NCBI GenBank assembly: GCA_030770425.1
Contig: JASJFT010000037.1
Span: 62,001 to 126,000, forward strand
From: Darksidea phi
Taxonomy: Eukaryota; Ascomycota; Dothideomycetes; Pleosporales; Lentitheciaceae
Length of the DNA: 64,000 nucleotides
Direction of reading: 5' to 3'
Of the stretch, positions 1 to 12,549 are shown piece after piece. The stretch's first letter is position 1. The number at the start of each line of letters is the position of its first letter. The position numbers were made by a program, and so were the translations under genes. The notes under the pieces were generated by a model, which searched no databases, was not told where the DNA came from, and saw only the letters and a list, made by a program, of their open reading frames with translations.

Positions 1-1382
1 CTGGTGTGAAATGCGCTGAAGTGCGCTGGAGTGCGCTGGAGTGCGCAGGAGTGCTCTGCGATGCTACTCGCGCATAGGCGGCTTCCTGCTGGCCGTTGCC
101 CGCCCGCCACCAGCAGCAGCCTAGCGGAGGATCAGGGAGCGTCAGCTGAGGCCGGAGAATTACCATCACCCGTCGACTGCCTGCGCAGAGAGCAACCGCA
201 TTCTGAGTTCGCGCCTTCCTCGATACGGGCTACGGACCCCGCCAAGCGCCCGAAGCGGCAAGTGCCAGCCACCTATGGCTGCCCCAGTTGGGCGACGCTG
301 CCCGTGCGCTTTGTTTTGGCTTCGTCGCCACTGGTGCAGGCCGCGTCGTGCCCCCGCCGGATTCGCCCCGTCCGCAACGCCATGATTGCCGTGAGAATGC
401 TTGATGCCTCGTCTGCACACTATCGTCGCGCCCGCCAATCTTCCGCGTGCGCGCTGTGGTGCTGTGGTCGGGCGCTCGGCGGCGCTCTCTGTCGACCACC
501 GCGCTGCCGCTGCAGCATCAGCAGCAGCAGCAGCACCCACCCCAGCACACCGCGTTACGGCGGCCGCCCAGGGCTCCCCACACGCCTAAAGCAGCCCTCC
601 AAGAGCCAGGCTAGCCGTGCCAGGAGGCCCCTGTCTCGCACGTCGCCCTGTCCGGGGTCTGCGGTGGTGGCTGCGCTTGGGCCGGCCTTGCTCCCCTCTG
701 GTCTTGGCGGCCAGCCGATGATGAATGTGCTGTGTGTGTACCAAACGACGAAGTTATCAAGCACCGCTCCCCAATTGATATCCGCTGATCATCAGACGCT
801 GCCCCCCAAAAAGCTCTTCTCAATTGTACACCTGTCGCCTGCTACGGCTCCGTCGTCACTCAATCGATACTTCCATCCGTCTTCGTCTCTCGAGCATCCT
901 TTTCTTCTTCGTTGCTGGCCGGCCTCTCGCTGACCACTCACCGCCCGCGGCCATATACACTACACCGCGGTTGCCCCCCTTCCCCCCCCCCCTGCGCCCG
1001 CTCACCTCTCTCCACACTCTACGCTGCAAACTTGAAACGCTCGAGCACCTGCCAACCCGGTCACTTGCGAACCCCAGGCCCCGAGAGCCCACTCTCTGTG
1101 GTCCATCGCTCCGGCACCTGGTTGGGAGCAGACCTGCGATCGACAGCCCGTGGTGTTCATCATTACTTCACCCGGAAACCCTTAGGACGGTGTCAGACTC
1201 GAGTTCAAAAGGCCCGCTGATCCCACACTGCGTTGCCCGCGATCGTCTGTCGTCCCCACGTTTCTCTACCCTCGAACCCTCTTGTTTCAGCTTTTGTCAG
1301 ACCCTTTGGACTGTCTGTCTGTACTGCCATCCGTTTCGCTGTTGAAAAGGGAGTCCCTCTTGCCTCTACCTTGTCCCACGAT
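1..1382 (+). other. Upstream/leader region of the FlbC-like gene
   Basis: No convincing gene. It is GC-rich at first and then pyrimidine-rich, with long C runs near 976-992 and CT-rich stretches up to the start codon at 1383. Open frames here (one spans 31-933) have low-complexity, codon-unlike translations. I read the region as promoter plus a long 5' leader, which is common for developmental regulators. Tandem decamers occupy the first 60 bases. Confidence 0.5.
11..60. repeat. Tandem 10-bp repeat
   Basis: Units at 11-20, 21-30, 31-40 and 41-50 follow the consensus gtgcgctgga with one or two changes each, and a degraded fifth unit fills 51-60. The array may continue left of the window. No function is apparent. 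Confidence 0.8.
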
Positions 1383-2598
1383 ATGGCAATGGCCGTCGAC
1401 AATCGCCAGCAGTCCCAGCTTACCGGCATGGGCTACGACACGATGCGTTATCCCCCACAACCACACTTTACGAACCCGTGGGTGTCGGCGCCTGGCACTT
1501 CGCAGCCGCAAATGTACCAGACCTCGATCGCACCCAACGTGTCATCCGGCCTCGAGTCTCATGCGACGTCGCAGCCCCAGCCGGTACAGCGGCCGACGAG
1601 CATCGCTATCCCGTACCACAGCCTCCCGGTGACGGCTCCTTCTCTTGGATCAGGTATTGCTCTCCCGGATGGTACTTTCGCAGCAGACAACTTACTAGAT
1701 GCGTCGCAAGATCTCCTATCACGGAGTTACACGGGTGGTTATGGCACATCTGCTTCCCCCAACTCAAACACGTACGCCCCCACTTCGGCTCCTTATTCTC
1801 AGATGGAATACGGCGCCAGCGAAAGAAGCCCCTATGCCTATCAGCAGGACTCTTCCCGCCGCTCCTCTCATCCGTCAGTACCCTCAACAGCGTTCTACGA
1901 CTCCGCCATGGACAGCCAGCGGCAACGACAGAGTTCATTAGTTGACTTTAGCAGACTCAATGCCCAACAACCCCAGCGAAACAGCTTCAGCGACGCCCTT
2001 GATGCCAGTCGTGGCATGGTCTCTTTGAGCCAGTCGGATATCACCCCAAGGAACATCTACGGCAATCAAGGATCTAGCCGTAGCTCCACCGACTCGTACG
2101 GCTTTCCATCGACGCACTCGGCACACTCGTCCATCTCCTCGGCCAGCTACAGTGGCACCAACTACTACGGGGGCGAGGGGTCTGTCACCGACTATAGTTC
2201 CGCATCAGAGTCCGTTGACCTATCGCACTCGCGGACACTGCCGCGGCCGACCGCGCTCATGGGCGCCAACATTCCACCGGCGCCGCAGTCTATGATGGGC
2301 CAATTTAGCTCCAAGGTGTCGTCTACCTCGCAGAAAAAACACAAGTGTAAGGTCTGCGACAAGCGGTTCACGCGCCCGAGTTCGCTACAAACTCACATGT
2401 ATAGCCATACTGGGGAGAAACGTAAGTCGTAGCCACTTTATTTTATAGTGGAGTCGAGCTGATGTTGTTATTTCAGCATTCGCCTGCGAGGTTGAAGGCT
2501 GTGGTCGCCACTTCTCAGTTGTATCGAATCTGAGGAGGCACCGAAAAGTACATAAAGGCGAAGGCCTCCACGATCATCCGTCACCGGACGACGCCTAA
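1383..2598 (+). CDS. flbC: FlbC-like C2H2 zinc-finger transcription factor
   Basis: Two exons, 1383-2421 and 2477-2598, join across a 55-nt intron (gtaagt...tttcag) to give 386 aa. The first ~340 residues are Ser/Pro/Gln/Tyr-rich and disordered, as in activation regions. The C-terminus holds two C2H2 fingers: the first is C-x2-C-x12-H-x3-H in exon 1, followed by a TGEKP linker that the splice completes, and the second is C-x4-C-x12-H-x3-H in exon 2. Two C-terminal fingers behind a long disordered region is the layout of Aspergillus FlbC, which activates brlA and promotes conidiation. The finger sequences agree with my memory of that family. The start is the first ATG after a pyrimidine-rich leader; an in-frame ORF extends upstream without a good start. 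The DNA-binding role is secure; orthology to FlbC is inferred. Confidence 0.8.
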
Positions 2599-4916
2599 AT
2601 TCGTCCATTACCGGTCGATCGATTTGCATGCCGGTTACCAGCCTACCGTTCGGGCTTTTTACCTCGCTGTTTACCGGCCGTTTCGTTTGATACGTGCTTT
2701 TGAGATATCCACTGTCGCGTTTTTCGCAGCACAGCGAGTCTTTGGTTTGGGTATTAGACTGGGGCCTTTTTCACGACAAGAGGCCTAACGAATCTTCTTC
2801 TCTCAGTCGCTGCACTACCGGTTTTTTGAGATACCTAGTACCCCGGCCTCGTCGTATTCCGAGAGGCCAACACGGTGTTTTTGGAGTTTGATTGGCCGCG
2901 AGTCCCCATTCACGGGCGATTCTTCCTCGCGCCTCTGTACCACTATGTCTCTCGGATTGAGATCATTTTCTCTCTATCTCCTTTTTTCGCATTTCGACTA
3001 CCACATTGTCCTGGACTCATCGTCTGGTCACATGGTTCACGAACGTTCGCTATACCCTTTAATGTTTTAGACTCTCACTAGCACTGCCTTATACCTGGGC
3101 AGGTTGCATGACCATTGTATAGTAGCTTGGAGGGTGGTTAGAAGCTATGAGCGGCTTCTCATATTCAGAGAGGCTTGGGGTTTCACGGCAGGGCAAAACC
3201 CTCGCTAATTCTCGCACGAAAGCAGCGAGCAAAATGACGGCATCGTCTTTGGAATGCAAGAATAGAGTCCTTTACCGCGCGCCTTGGCCCGATGCCACAA
3301 ATTCAAGTGACAACATACCCGAAATGCTGGGACCCCCATCATCACGCCTCCAGCGTCATTTGGCCCTCATGAGGCGCTTGGTGCGAGAAGGACCGCGCAG
3401 CAGAGACAGCTGTCTTGCCGGCATATCAGAGCGCCAGTGCGATTCGCCGACAGCAGCCAGGGTCCTCAATAATGACGTCTGCGGCGTGTCTTGGCTTGGA
3501 CCCTGAATTTGAGTTTCAATCGGTTGGGTTACCGGGCCTGAAGTGGGGATGCAGGCCGGTGCGACGTGGGTGCGACCATGTTGCATCCTCTGCGCCATGC
3601 GGTTCGCTGCCTCTCTCCCCGAACGAGTCGGTGAGCGGTGCACGAGGGGGGAGCACGATGAATGGCAGCCTGTGCTTCACTCTGTCGTGGTCTGTCTCAC
3701 GCACGGTACCCGAGGCATTCGGGCTTCCTTCTTACTCTGGACAAATCCTCCAGCTGCTGCGACTCCCGGTGTCCGCTGTATGCAGTGTTCGGACCGCATC
3801 GTGGTGGTGGATCCGAGTCGGAGAGCGGCTCAGGATATCATCTAACGGGCAGAGCTTGCAATCCTGACGGAAAGCATGGAAAACGCAGGGCTGGTCTGAA
3901 TGTGCGGCCATGACGACGTTAGGAATAAGCCCGCCATTCCCTCCGGAGATGCCTCCGCTGCGAAAGGGACTGCCACGCCATATACCTGGCACTTGTTGAC
4001 CCTACCGACATCTGTCCCAATACCCGTACCCACGAGTACCAAACTCTCCCTCAGAGCACTCACGGGACTCATGCGGGCATGCCTAACAACTTTTACGCCA
4101 AACGCCCCCTCAATAACCTCAGATTCAAGATCTTCGACGGGCATATCAGAACCGTCCAACGACATTGATTCTCCGCAGCATGCCACAATATCCACAGATG
4201 CGAAGTTGCGGTACCACTGGGCAGCCACGCCACACGTCTCAGGTTTACGATGATCGCAATCCTGATCCCTGAAATCTTACCTGCGACTACGATCGCTTCC
4301 CCTCCGCGCCTTCTGGAAAACACCCGGAAATACATCCATACGAATGACAGGCCTGCGCTGCACACTTGGTGACCGCATGCCTTTTTAGGCGGCCTTTGCC
4401 GGCGGCGTTGAGCAAGGATTGTAGTCTTTATTCATTTGGTTTTTTTTCTTGCATCTGTTCGATTTGTGGGCAACTAAGTGAATGGACGTAGCTAAGGCAT
4501 TTGTCATTTCTTTCCCATGCCGAGGTACGTGCGCTTCTGCCGCGCCTAGCGACCCTCATTCCCCACTTCATGCGGCAGATAACTTGCCAAGCATCGCGTA
4601 TCATGTGTAACGAATCTCCACAAGCGACGCTAGACGCGATTGCCCGACTGGTAGACATTGCGGTGCTCTACCTCATAAGGCAACCCAATCCGCACTCGTG
4701 ACATTGCCCCGCGATAGTATACCTCGCTACGACTCAAGAATTCAAAAGCCGTTAGAGATGCATTCCTGAATGCCTTTTTCACGCCAAACGCGTCGCCACC
4801 CTCGAAACGACGCCTTGGACTCTTTTTTCCAATGGGTATTCCCTCACTCAACTAACAAATGCCGAATTCGACATCTCCTTCATTCCCACCCAACTTTCGA
4901 ACGAGACGAGCCATCC
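2599..4916. other. Gene-poor interval, 2.3 kb
   Basis: Contains the FlbC-like 3' region and the downstream side of EAF6. Several open frames of 60-150 codons occur on both strands (for example 3415-3867 plus and 3842-4228 minus). They overlap one another, lack recognisable domains, and I found no splice-joined family match. I see no repeat or RNA gene. Confidence 0.5.
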
Positions 4917-5607
4917 TCACTCTCTAGCGTATGAGATCTTCTGTCGTTTCGTCACCTTTGCGTCGGCATCTTCCCCTTCTCCAAGCTTCTTCTTCTTGCT
5001 TCCTGAGGCGGACCTGTTCACTCCGTTCGTCGGCTGGCTTGATTCGCGAGTGGGAAAAGAGGATGTCGGTGTAGGAGCATGCGAAGGCGTGGTCTGTGTG
5101 GAACCCGGTGTGGAACCTTCCTGCAATAAATTAGCAAACTTTTGCTTCTTCTTTGTCTCCCCATTGTCTTTCACCAACAAGCCGCTCCTCCAAGTAAACA
5201 TGTCGAGACTTACCCTCAGGAAGCTACTCGAACTCCGGCTGAATATCCTATCCGCGTCGCTGACCTGGGCCTTCCGCCGTGCCGTAGTCCCTGTGCCACC
5301 CGTTGTAGAGGTCGTAGCCGCTCCCTTGATGTAGTTGTCAAAGCCCTTGATGATGTTACCGGCGCTGGTTTCTTCGAGGTATTGCGTTTCGACCCGGTGG
5401 ATGCTCGATTCAAGCTGCTCCTGAGTATTGTAAGGACAATTGAAGCCTACGTCCTTGCAGGTAGGTACACACCAGATTGTTATCTATCATGCGTTTCTTT
5501 TGGAGAGACTCCCGAAGGTCGCGTCGCAGTCGCTCATAGTAGGGCATGCCGCGCGAGGCATCAGGCGCAGCGACTGCGGCGCCAGCTGGGGGCGCATTTT
5601 CAGCCAT
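4917..5607 (-). CDS. EAF6: Chromatin modification subunit Eaf6
   Basis: Three exons on the minus strand, 5607-5473, 5420-5214 and 5120-4917, give 181 aa (45+69+67). Introns are 52 nt (gtgtgt...ctcag) and 93 nt (gtaagt...ttgcag), both at phase 0. Exon 1 carries the family start: RGMPYYERLRRDLRESLQKK, a coiled coil. Exon 2 continues the leucine-zipper region and has ETSAGNIIKGFDNYIKG, the conserved core of the EAF6/MEAF6 family. The tail is Ser/Thr/Pro-rich and ends in a Lys-rich, NLS-like stretch. Eaf6 is a small scaffold subunit of NuA4 and NuA3 histone acetyltransferases. The length is typical of filamentous fungi. It is divergent from TFIIS, 324 bp away, so two chromatin/transcription genes may share a promoter region. 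Confidence 0.92.
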
Positions 5608-5931
5608 TGTATTTTCAGCTTCCCGTGGCGATCCAAGGTATTTGAAGGATGTCGTTGGGCGCGATCGCTACCTTCGTCGTGTTTCCAAAACGTCCCGCGA
5701 CTGGCAAAGGCAAGTCTGCGCACAGGCCAGGTCTTGGCATGTCGGCCGCATCAAAGCAACACAACCTCGTGCTTTCTTCATTGATATCGCACCACCAGCC
5801 GACGCTTGCTCCTCTTACTCTTCAACCGCCAAGCCCCCCTGGGCCGGCTATCGTAGCTTCTGCTGTGCTCACCGAAACAAACGCGCCCCATTCCTTGCTC
5901 AACCGCCGCCGCACCGCTAGCCTCCAACGCG
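5608..5931. promoter_or_regulatory. Shared intergenic region, EAF6 / TFIIS
   Basis: 324 bp between two start codons facing away from each other, so it must hold both promoters. No distinct element was recognised by eye beyond pyrimidine-rich patches. Confidence 0.5.
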
Positions 5932-6882
5932 ATGGACGTCAAAGAAGTCGAGCTTCGAGGCAAGGCCATCAACAAGGCCATAGCCGAAAAAGAACCCGGC
6001 TCTTCGCTCATCAAACTGCTCACCGATCTCAACTCGGGCCTAAAGCCCACAGAAGATCTCTTGCGACAGACCAGAATCGGAGTCACCATCAACAAACTGC
6101 GCACGCACAACGACCCCTCCGTAGCGACGCTCGCCAACCAGATGGTCTCAAAGTGGAGAGAGGAAGTCAACAAGCAAAAGAAGGGTGGACCACGGCCAAA
6201 GCCGGTTGTGGCAAATGGCGCTGCATCACCAGCTCCACCTTCTGGAACAGCGTCGCCCGCGCCGAGCAAAAAGAAGCATGGTGTGGATCCGGCGAAGAGG
6301 AGTCACAAGACGGACAATGTCAAGTACCAGGTCACAGGCGAGGAGGCGCGGGATATGTGCGTCAGGTTGATGTACGACGGGTTGGCTTTCATGAGCGAAG
6401 AGTGTGCGTATATTCGTCATCACTCCTTTGGGCTAAGCTAATGCGCCAACTCAGTACCCGAAGACATCCTCCCCATCGCCAAAGCCATCGAAGCCTCCGC
6501 CTACGAGAACGCCGGGAAAACAAACAACGAAGACTACCGCAAGAAAATGCGCTCCCTCTTCCAGAACCTCAAGAACAAGTCCAATCCTACTCTCCGCCAG
6601 CGCGTCCTTTCCGGTGAAGTTGCCCCTGCGCGCTTCGCCACTATGACGCACGATGAGATGAAATCGGACGAGCGTCGCGCTGCCGATGAGAAGATCAAGA
6701 AGGAGAACATGAACGAAGCCATGGTCCCGCAAGCTGAGAAGAGTATCTCCAAGGAGTTCCAGTGCGGGAAATGCAAGCAGCGGCAGGTGTCGTACAGCCA
6801 AGCCCAGACCCGGTCCGCCGATGAACCGATGACAACGTTCTGCGAGTGCATGGCTTGTGGTAATCGGTGGAAGTTTTCTTGA
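5932..6882 (+). CDS. DST1: Transcription elongation factor TFIIS
   Basis: Exons 5932-6403 and 6455-6882 join over a 51-nt intron (gtgcgt...ctcag) to give 299 aa. Residues ~5-80 form the LW/TFIIS N-terminal domain. A Pro/Ala/Lys linker follows, then the central domain (~130-240, including the NLKNKSNPTLRQRVLSGE-type segment), which docks on RNA polymerase II. The C-terminus is the zinc ribbon with CGKC and CECMAC pairs. Between them is the RSADEPMTTF hairpin, whose acidic DE pair reaches the polymerase active site and stimulates cleavage of backtracked RNA. All hallmark residues are present. The upstream in-frame region has no better ATG. The protein acts in the nucleus. Confidence 0.96.
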
Positions 6883-7700
6883 GCGAGTCGTAGGTATGCT
6901 TCGATCAAGCGGGGTTTCATGATGGGGGCTTGTACAATTTCGGACATGAAAAGGGTACCAGCGGGCAGGCGTTTATAAGGGCATGGTGGAGGCGTTAATA
7001 TCTCTCGGCTCCGAGTTCTTGCTGAAATGCGGTCAAACAAGTGGAACCGCAGCTGCATATGCGCCTCTGTAGGTTTTCCGATAGTTCTTAGTTTGCGACA
7101 TTAGCGAGAGTAGCTGGAATCTCGAGCACTAGCGGCGGATGCAGATCATTACCGTTGTAATTTGATATAGTGTAATTCTCCCTCCTAGGCCTCTGGTGCT
7201 CAGAATACATGAATAGATCAAAGTAAAGCGAGATGTACCGCTTATATACACTCCTCTCCCATCTTTTTTGAGATCTCTCGCCTTTAGTGTTGTGCAAGCC
7301 CTAGCTGTCAATTTTGTATTACGCTTCCACTTGGTCTGATTCACGACGATCTGACCTCTACAGACAAAATTGCCAATTAGATACGTTCGCGCACTCGAAA
7401 AATACGAAATCGCATGTCACCTTGGCGACTCATCTTCTGCATCGGGCCCGAAGTTAATCAGCCTAAGCGCCACACCACAGCAAAAGGGAAAGAACCATCG
7501 AGTAATCACGGCACTCGATAATGATTAGCTCTCGTGTAGATGGAGATACGATTGGTTTCGAACGTATGAGAGTCCGAGGTGTAATGGCGGTTCCGTGCCC
7601 ATTGTAGGAGAGTGGCGAGGACATAAGCACGGGGGCAAAAGTATATCAGTGGGAGCTTTTTTCGTGAACAGAGCTAATTACATATGACGGATCCGGAAGA
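6883..7700. other. Convergent 3' region, TFIIS / UTP12
   Basis: 818 bp between two converging genes. It is moderately AT-rich with no credible ORF or RNA gene and probably holds both 3' UTRs and terminators. Confidence 0.5.
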
Positions 7701-10659
7701 TTACGCTACATCGATAAACGCCCTCTTCTTCTTACTACTATTGTCATCAACCTTGTCCACATCTTCCAGCCGCACAATACCCATTTCATCGATTCTCTCG
7801 CCTACAAAGCGTAGAGCAGCCATGTTGAAGCCGATCATGTCTTTGTTACCGCCCAGCGTCCTGCGCAAGTCTGCTCGCATACCTTCCAACACGCTTTTTA
7901 GTTCCCGGCTGGCGACGATTTGTTTCTGGTGCGTCTTGAGCATGAAGAAGAGTACGCGACATGTGAGTGTGACGTTCCACTGGCGCTGCACCCAAATGGC
8001 GATGAATGTGAACAGTGCGGGGAGAGACGAGAACGGGAGTACAAGGAGCGCGTCGTGAAGCTGTGCGGCTGGGATCTTTGACAGCGTATTCAGCACATGG
8101 CGTTCTGCTGAAATATTGCCTAGCGCAAGGAAGAGTGGGTTGCGCTGTGGTGGAGCGACCTTGGGATTCGATCGTCTCTGCGCTTCCCACTGTTGGACGA
8201 GTTCCAGATCTTCAAGACCGAGATCAAGCGCTTCCTGGATGCGTTCGCCTGCGGTGAGGGTACCGATCGTTTGCTTCGAGGCGGTGACTGCTTCGGCGCC
8301 TTCGCCGTTTAGTTGGTCGTCGTCTTCGAGGGATGTGGCGAGTGTGTTTTCGTAGAGCTCTTCTAGTTCCCTTTCGCGCTCTTCTTCTAGGAATATTGGC
8401 TCATCCGTCTTCTTCCAGATCCTGATACTCTTATCGTGACTCGCCGTGACAATGAAATCTCCCGTCCGCGCAACAGTCATAGCCCAGATTTCTCCGTGAT
8501 GGCCCTTTAGTTTCTGAATTTGCTCGAACTTGTCGCCATCCCAGCTCTTGATCATCTTGTCCTTGCTGGCGCTAAAGAAGATGTGCTTCTCGTCCTGCTC
8601 GATGGGGTGCGGGATAAAGGAGATCTGCATGATGCTGTCTTGGTGGCCGAAGAGCGCTTTATGACAGTCCCCGAAGTCGAGACCCCAGATGCGGACGTTT
8701 TTGTCGGCGGAGCAGGTGGCGATGAGTTTGCTGTCGCTGGATATGGACATGTTGAGGACGGGTAATTTGTGACCATATAGGTTGAGAAAGAGTTTCAGGG
8801 AGTCGACGAAGAAGACTTTGACTGTGTTGTCGAGGGTAGCAACGGCGAGGAGCCTGGAGTCTGGGGAGAAATGTACACTGAGGACGTCGTCGTTTACTTT
8901 GAGAATCCGAGACTGCACAAGTTTGAGACGGGGCATTGTACGCTTTGTACCAGGTATCTCTTCCTGCACGATGTCGAAATTCCAGAACTTGACCGATTTG
9001 TCTGCGCTTCCGGTAATGAGGGACTTGCCGTCGGGGTGGACTTGCAGAGTCCATACTGCGCCTTCGTGTGCAGATATCTTATCAAGTAATGACGAAGCGG
9101 CTATGTCGTACAGTTCGATATCACCTTCTTTCGTGCCTACAACGACAATCTTGTCACCTGGAAGGAATGCGACGCATAATGCCTTTCCGCACTCTAACGT
9201 TCGAAGACAGTTTTGCGTTCGGATGTTCCAGATCTTGAGCCCTCCATTGGGCGACTTGCCGCTCGAAGCGGATGCTAGCATGCGATCGTCTGAACTGAGA
9301 GCCAGTGCGCGAATGTCATTCCTGTGGCCGGCAAGCTCGACGGAAAATGTTCTGTTGTAATCGGGCTCCTCTTCACTCTTCGACTTGCCTCTTTGCGGTA
9401 TCTCATACACATCGATCAGATTGCTGTCTGTACCAACAAGCAGTTGCAGCTTCTTCGAGCCTTTGATGTGCATCCACGATATTGACCGGACCCTACCACC
9501 ACCAGGTGGTATCCGTACGGTCACATAGGGTACTATAACTTCCCCTATCTCGGCATCTGCTATGTTGACCTTCTCCTCGGTCGCGTCAGTCTCAATAACC
9601 TCGCCGTTTGCTTCGTTCTTTGCCTTTTCTCGCCTCCTCTTACGTTTCCTTGCCAGCGCTTTTTGGACTTCTCCTTCACTCCGTATCCGCCAGATCTCAA
9701 TAGCCCTATCGGATCCATGCACAGCGATGTAGTCTGATCTAGTGTAGAAAGATATGCCGAGTGGTCGGTCTTTGCCTTGCCGGTATAATATACCTCTTTC
9801 TTGAAGATATCGCTGTTCTGCTTTATCTCCAATTGACGAGCCTGCCTTTCCAAGACCGGAGAGGTCAATAGCCCATACTTTCAGCTCGCCATCGTTTCCA
9901 GCAGTCATGCAGCCGCTTCCATCGGGCGACACCCCAAGCGCCCAGCACTCTCCGTTTGATTGTGCGACGTGTGTTTCGATGCAGTGCTGGGTATTAATAT
10001 CCCAGACTTTGACAAGAGCGTCTTTACTTGTAGAAAGCAAAAAAGCCTGGTTCATATCCACTTCTGCATCCGCAACATTTTCCCCATCTTCTTCTGTAGT
10101 GTTGGCAGGATGCAGAAAGTGCAGCCCGGTAATTTGTCCCTTGTGTCCACGCAGCTTGAACAGGCCAACTTCAGACACCAGGTCCCAGATCACAATGTCC
10201 GTGTCCTTCGAGCCACTGGCTAACCGAACCCCCGACCGATCGAATGCGAGTATCGTAACGGCGGATTTGTGACCATTGAAGCTGATTACGATAGTCGCTG
10301 TTCGGGCGTCCCAGACTCGTATGCTGCCGTCGGCGTAGCCCACAGCAAAGACATCCGGGTCGACTTCACTTCGGCATATGACTGTAACCTCTTCTGTGCA
10401 TGAGGAATCTCGCCATTTGCTTAGCAGTTCGCCCTTTTTCACATCCCAGCATAGCACTTCTTCGTTCGCAGCAGCATATGCGCGGCCAGCGCCTGCGGGT
10501 CGACTCGATCCAGGCTGTGAAACGCCTTCGGGGGTCCAGACTATGTTCGATATGGTGGTCGCGACCACGCCGAATGCATCGGTTTGTTCATACTTGCTAG
10601 AATCATTAGCAATCGTTTTAAACTTGGCAGCATGGCACCTACCTGTACGATTTCACCAT
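7701..10659 (-). CDS. UTP12: U3 snoRNP WD40 protein Utp12 (Dip2)
   Basis: A 17-nt coding exon (10659-10643) joins a 2,896-nt exon (10596-7701) across a 46-nt intron (gtaggt...ctag). The product is 970 aa and begins MVKSY, the start expected for the Dip2/Utp12 family. Without the tiny exon the open frame lacks its first residues. The protein is a long run of WD40 repeats forming two beta-propellers (many GH...W/D blades, e.g. GHKSAVTILAFDRSG and GHQDSIMQISF), followed by the alpha-helical Utp12 domain in the last ~150 residues. A basic KKKR tail precedes the stop. Utp12 belongs to the UTP-B module of the small-subunit processome and acts in nucleolar 18S rRNA maturation. A Lys/Arg-rich insertion lies near residues 320-345. 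It is divergent from ARPC2. Confidence 0.95.
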
Positions 10660-10959
10660 ATTGCGTCACGAAAGAAAACAGGGTATCAAAGGTAGAGAGT
10701 AACAGAAGAATAGTCCAGAAATTCCTGCGATCAGGTTTCCATCGAGAGGGCTTTACTAGGAACCGTGGCACCCGCAATTGAGGTGGTCAACTTTCGAGAG
10801 CTCGAACTTTTTACGAACTGCGCTTGCGAAACCCCACACCAGCCACTAGCGCCACAGCCAGGCTGCCCGCCTTCCAGACGACGCTCCCGGCCTCCGCCGC
10901 CAATTCAGAGCTCCCCGCCGTGCTTTTCCATATCCGCCACCACGCTCGCGCAAGCCGCC
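10660..10959. promoter_or_regulatory. Shared intergenic region, UTP12 / ARPC2
   Basis: 300 bp between divergent start codons, so it serves both promoters. It is C-rich near ARPC2. No specific site was recognised. Confidence 0.5.
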
Positions 10960-12180
10960 ATGCTCCTCCTCGACTACCAAAACGTCCTAATCGAGTCGCT
11001 GCTCAAGGACCGCTTCTCAGGGTGCCATTACCCCGCTGCCTGCCGCACCGCTCCAAGTAGCTAACATATAGCAGAGGACCCCCCGTCTCAATCGACCAAG
11101 TTGTTTCCGACTTCGATGGCGTAACCTTCCACATCTCCACTCCGGAAGCGAAGACCAAAATCCTCGTGTCGATACACGTCAAGTGCTTTTCCGAATTGCT
11201 GCAATATGGTGCGCAGGTAGTGCTTGAGCGGGAATATGGACCTTATATTGTAGCTCCGGAATCAGGGTACGACTTTTCAGTGCAGGTAGACTTGGAGAAT
11301 CTACCGGAAGATCAGGGTATGCTTCGCAGCTAAAGCGCCCAAGCATTAAACTAAAGAGTTTACAGAGGGCAAAGATGACCTGATCCGCCGCATATCCCTA
11401 CTCAAGCGCAATGCCATGGCTGCTCCTTTCGAGCAAGCCTTTGATGAGTTCCATCAACTGCAGGAAGAGGCTTCCAAATACACCTCCGAATCGGCGCCTC
11501 AAGGTATTGCGGAGGGTGGCGAGACCCGCGCGATTCACTACCGAGAGGAGGAGGCTATATACATCAAAGCCAGCCACGACCGAGTCACAGTCATCTTCTC
11601 TACAGTATTCCGGGAAGAGACAGATAGAGTTTTCGGCAAAGTGTTCCTGCAGGTAAACCCCCCCTTTACCTGGAGATGTAAGCTAGAGAAGCTAAAAGTG
11701 ACCACAGGAGTTCGTCGATGCTAGGCGAAGAGCAATACAGAATGCACCACAAGTGCTGTTCCGCAATGATCCTCCACTAGAACTTCAGGGAATTCCGGGC
11801 ATCAACAACTCTGGCTCCGGCGAGATTGGTTACATCACTTTCGGTACGTATTTCACTGCATCGATTGACAGCATATGCTCATGAACATAGTTCTATTCCC
11901 TCGTCATTTGACGAAGCAGCGACGAGAGGAGGTCATTTCTCACATCCAAACCTTCCGAGACTATTTCCATTACCACATCAAAGCCTCTAAGGCATTCATC
12001 CACTCGAGGATGCGGAAGCGGACGGCCGACTTTCTTCAAGGTAAGCACAGTACTCACATAGGACTTTTCCAACCACTATATACGCTAACACACGAAATAG
12101 TACTGCGTCGTGCACGCCCTGACGCCGAAGAAAAGGAGCGGAAGACTGCGAGTGGGCGGACTTTCAAGGTTCAGTCTTGA
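10960..12180 (+). CDS. ARPC2: Arp2/3 complex subunit 2 (p34)
   Basis: Six exons, 10960-11021, 11075-11316, 11366-11652, 11708-11843, 11891-12040 and 12101-12180, give 318 aa, the normal family length. Each intron is 47-60 nt with GT...AG, and phases agree throughout. The N-terminus MLLLDYQNVLIESLL is the family signature. Later hallmarks are SIDQVVSDFDGVTFHIS, the GYITFVLFPRH block spanning an exon junction, and the C-terminal helix with FHYHIKASKAFIHSRMR. ARPC2 is the structural core subunit that clamps the mother actin filament with ARPC4 to nucleate branched actin, as needed at endocytic patches and hyphal tips. Nothing is broken. Confidence 0.96.
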
Positions 12181-12549
12181 GCATGATATTATGTGCTGTT
12201 ATTAAGCAATTGGAAGTCAAGCATGGAAGATGTTGCGGCTGTCGTTATCACCGGGGAGTCCCCGGGTGCAACTCTGAATGAGCTATCGGCCCGGACATTC
12301 GAAAAGCACTGCGAAAAGGCTATGATAGTGAGGTTAGTTGATGATGGAATGAGAGATCAGTAGTCTGAACGAGATCTCTCGTAAGGTTTAAACACCCAGA
12401 CCTCATAATTATGTGAATTGGAAAAATGCATACAATGAGGCGTATTGGGCGCACGGGCCAGTTCGCCTCGACGCGTTTCCCCGAATAATCTGGTTACTCC
12501 CAATTACCGCGCCCATACCCTAATCAGAACTTCTTCACCTCCGCGCACC
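12181..12549. other. ARPC2 3' region and dynamitin promoter
   Basis: 369 bp between tandem genes. The open frame of the next gene extends upstream to 12445 but lacks a good start and family similarity there. Nothing else seen. Confidence 0.45.

Noticed and set aside
31..933. 300-codon open frame on the plus strand upstream of the FlbC-like gene
   Set aside because: Arg/Pro/Ser/Cys-rich translation typical of GC-rich non-coding DNA; no domain, and other frames overlap it over the same span.
3147..4851. Cluster of overlapping 60-150-codon ORFs on both strands
   Set aside because: Mutually overlapping, no family motif, and no splice joins that build a recognisable protein.
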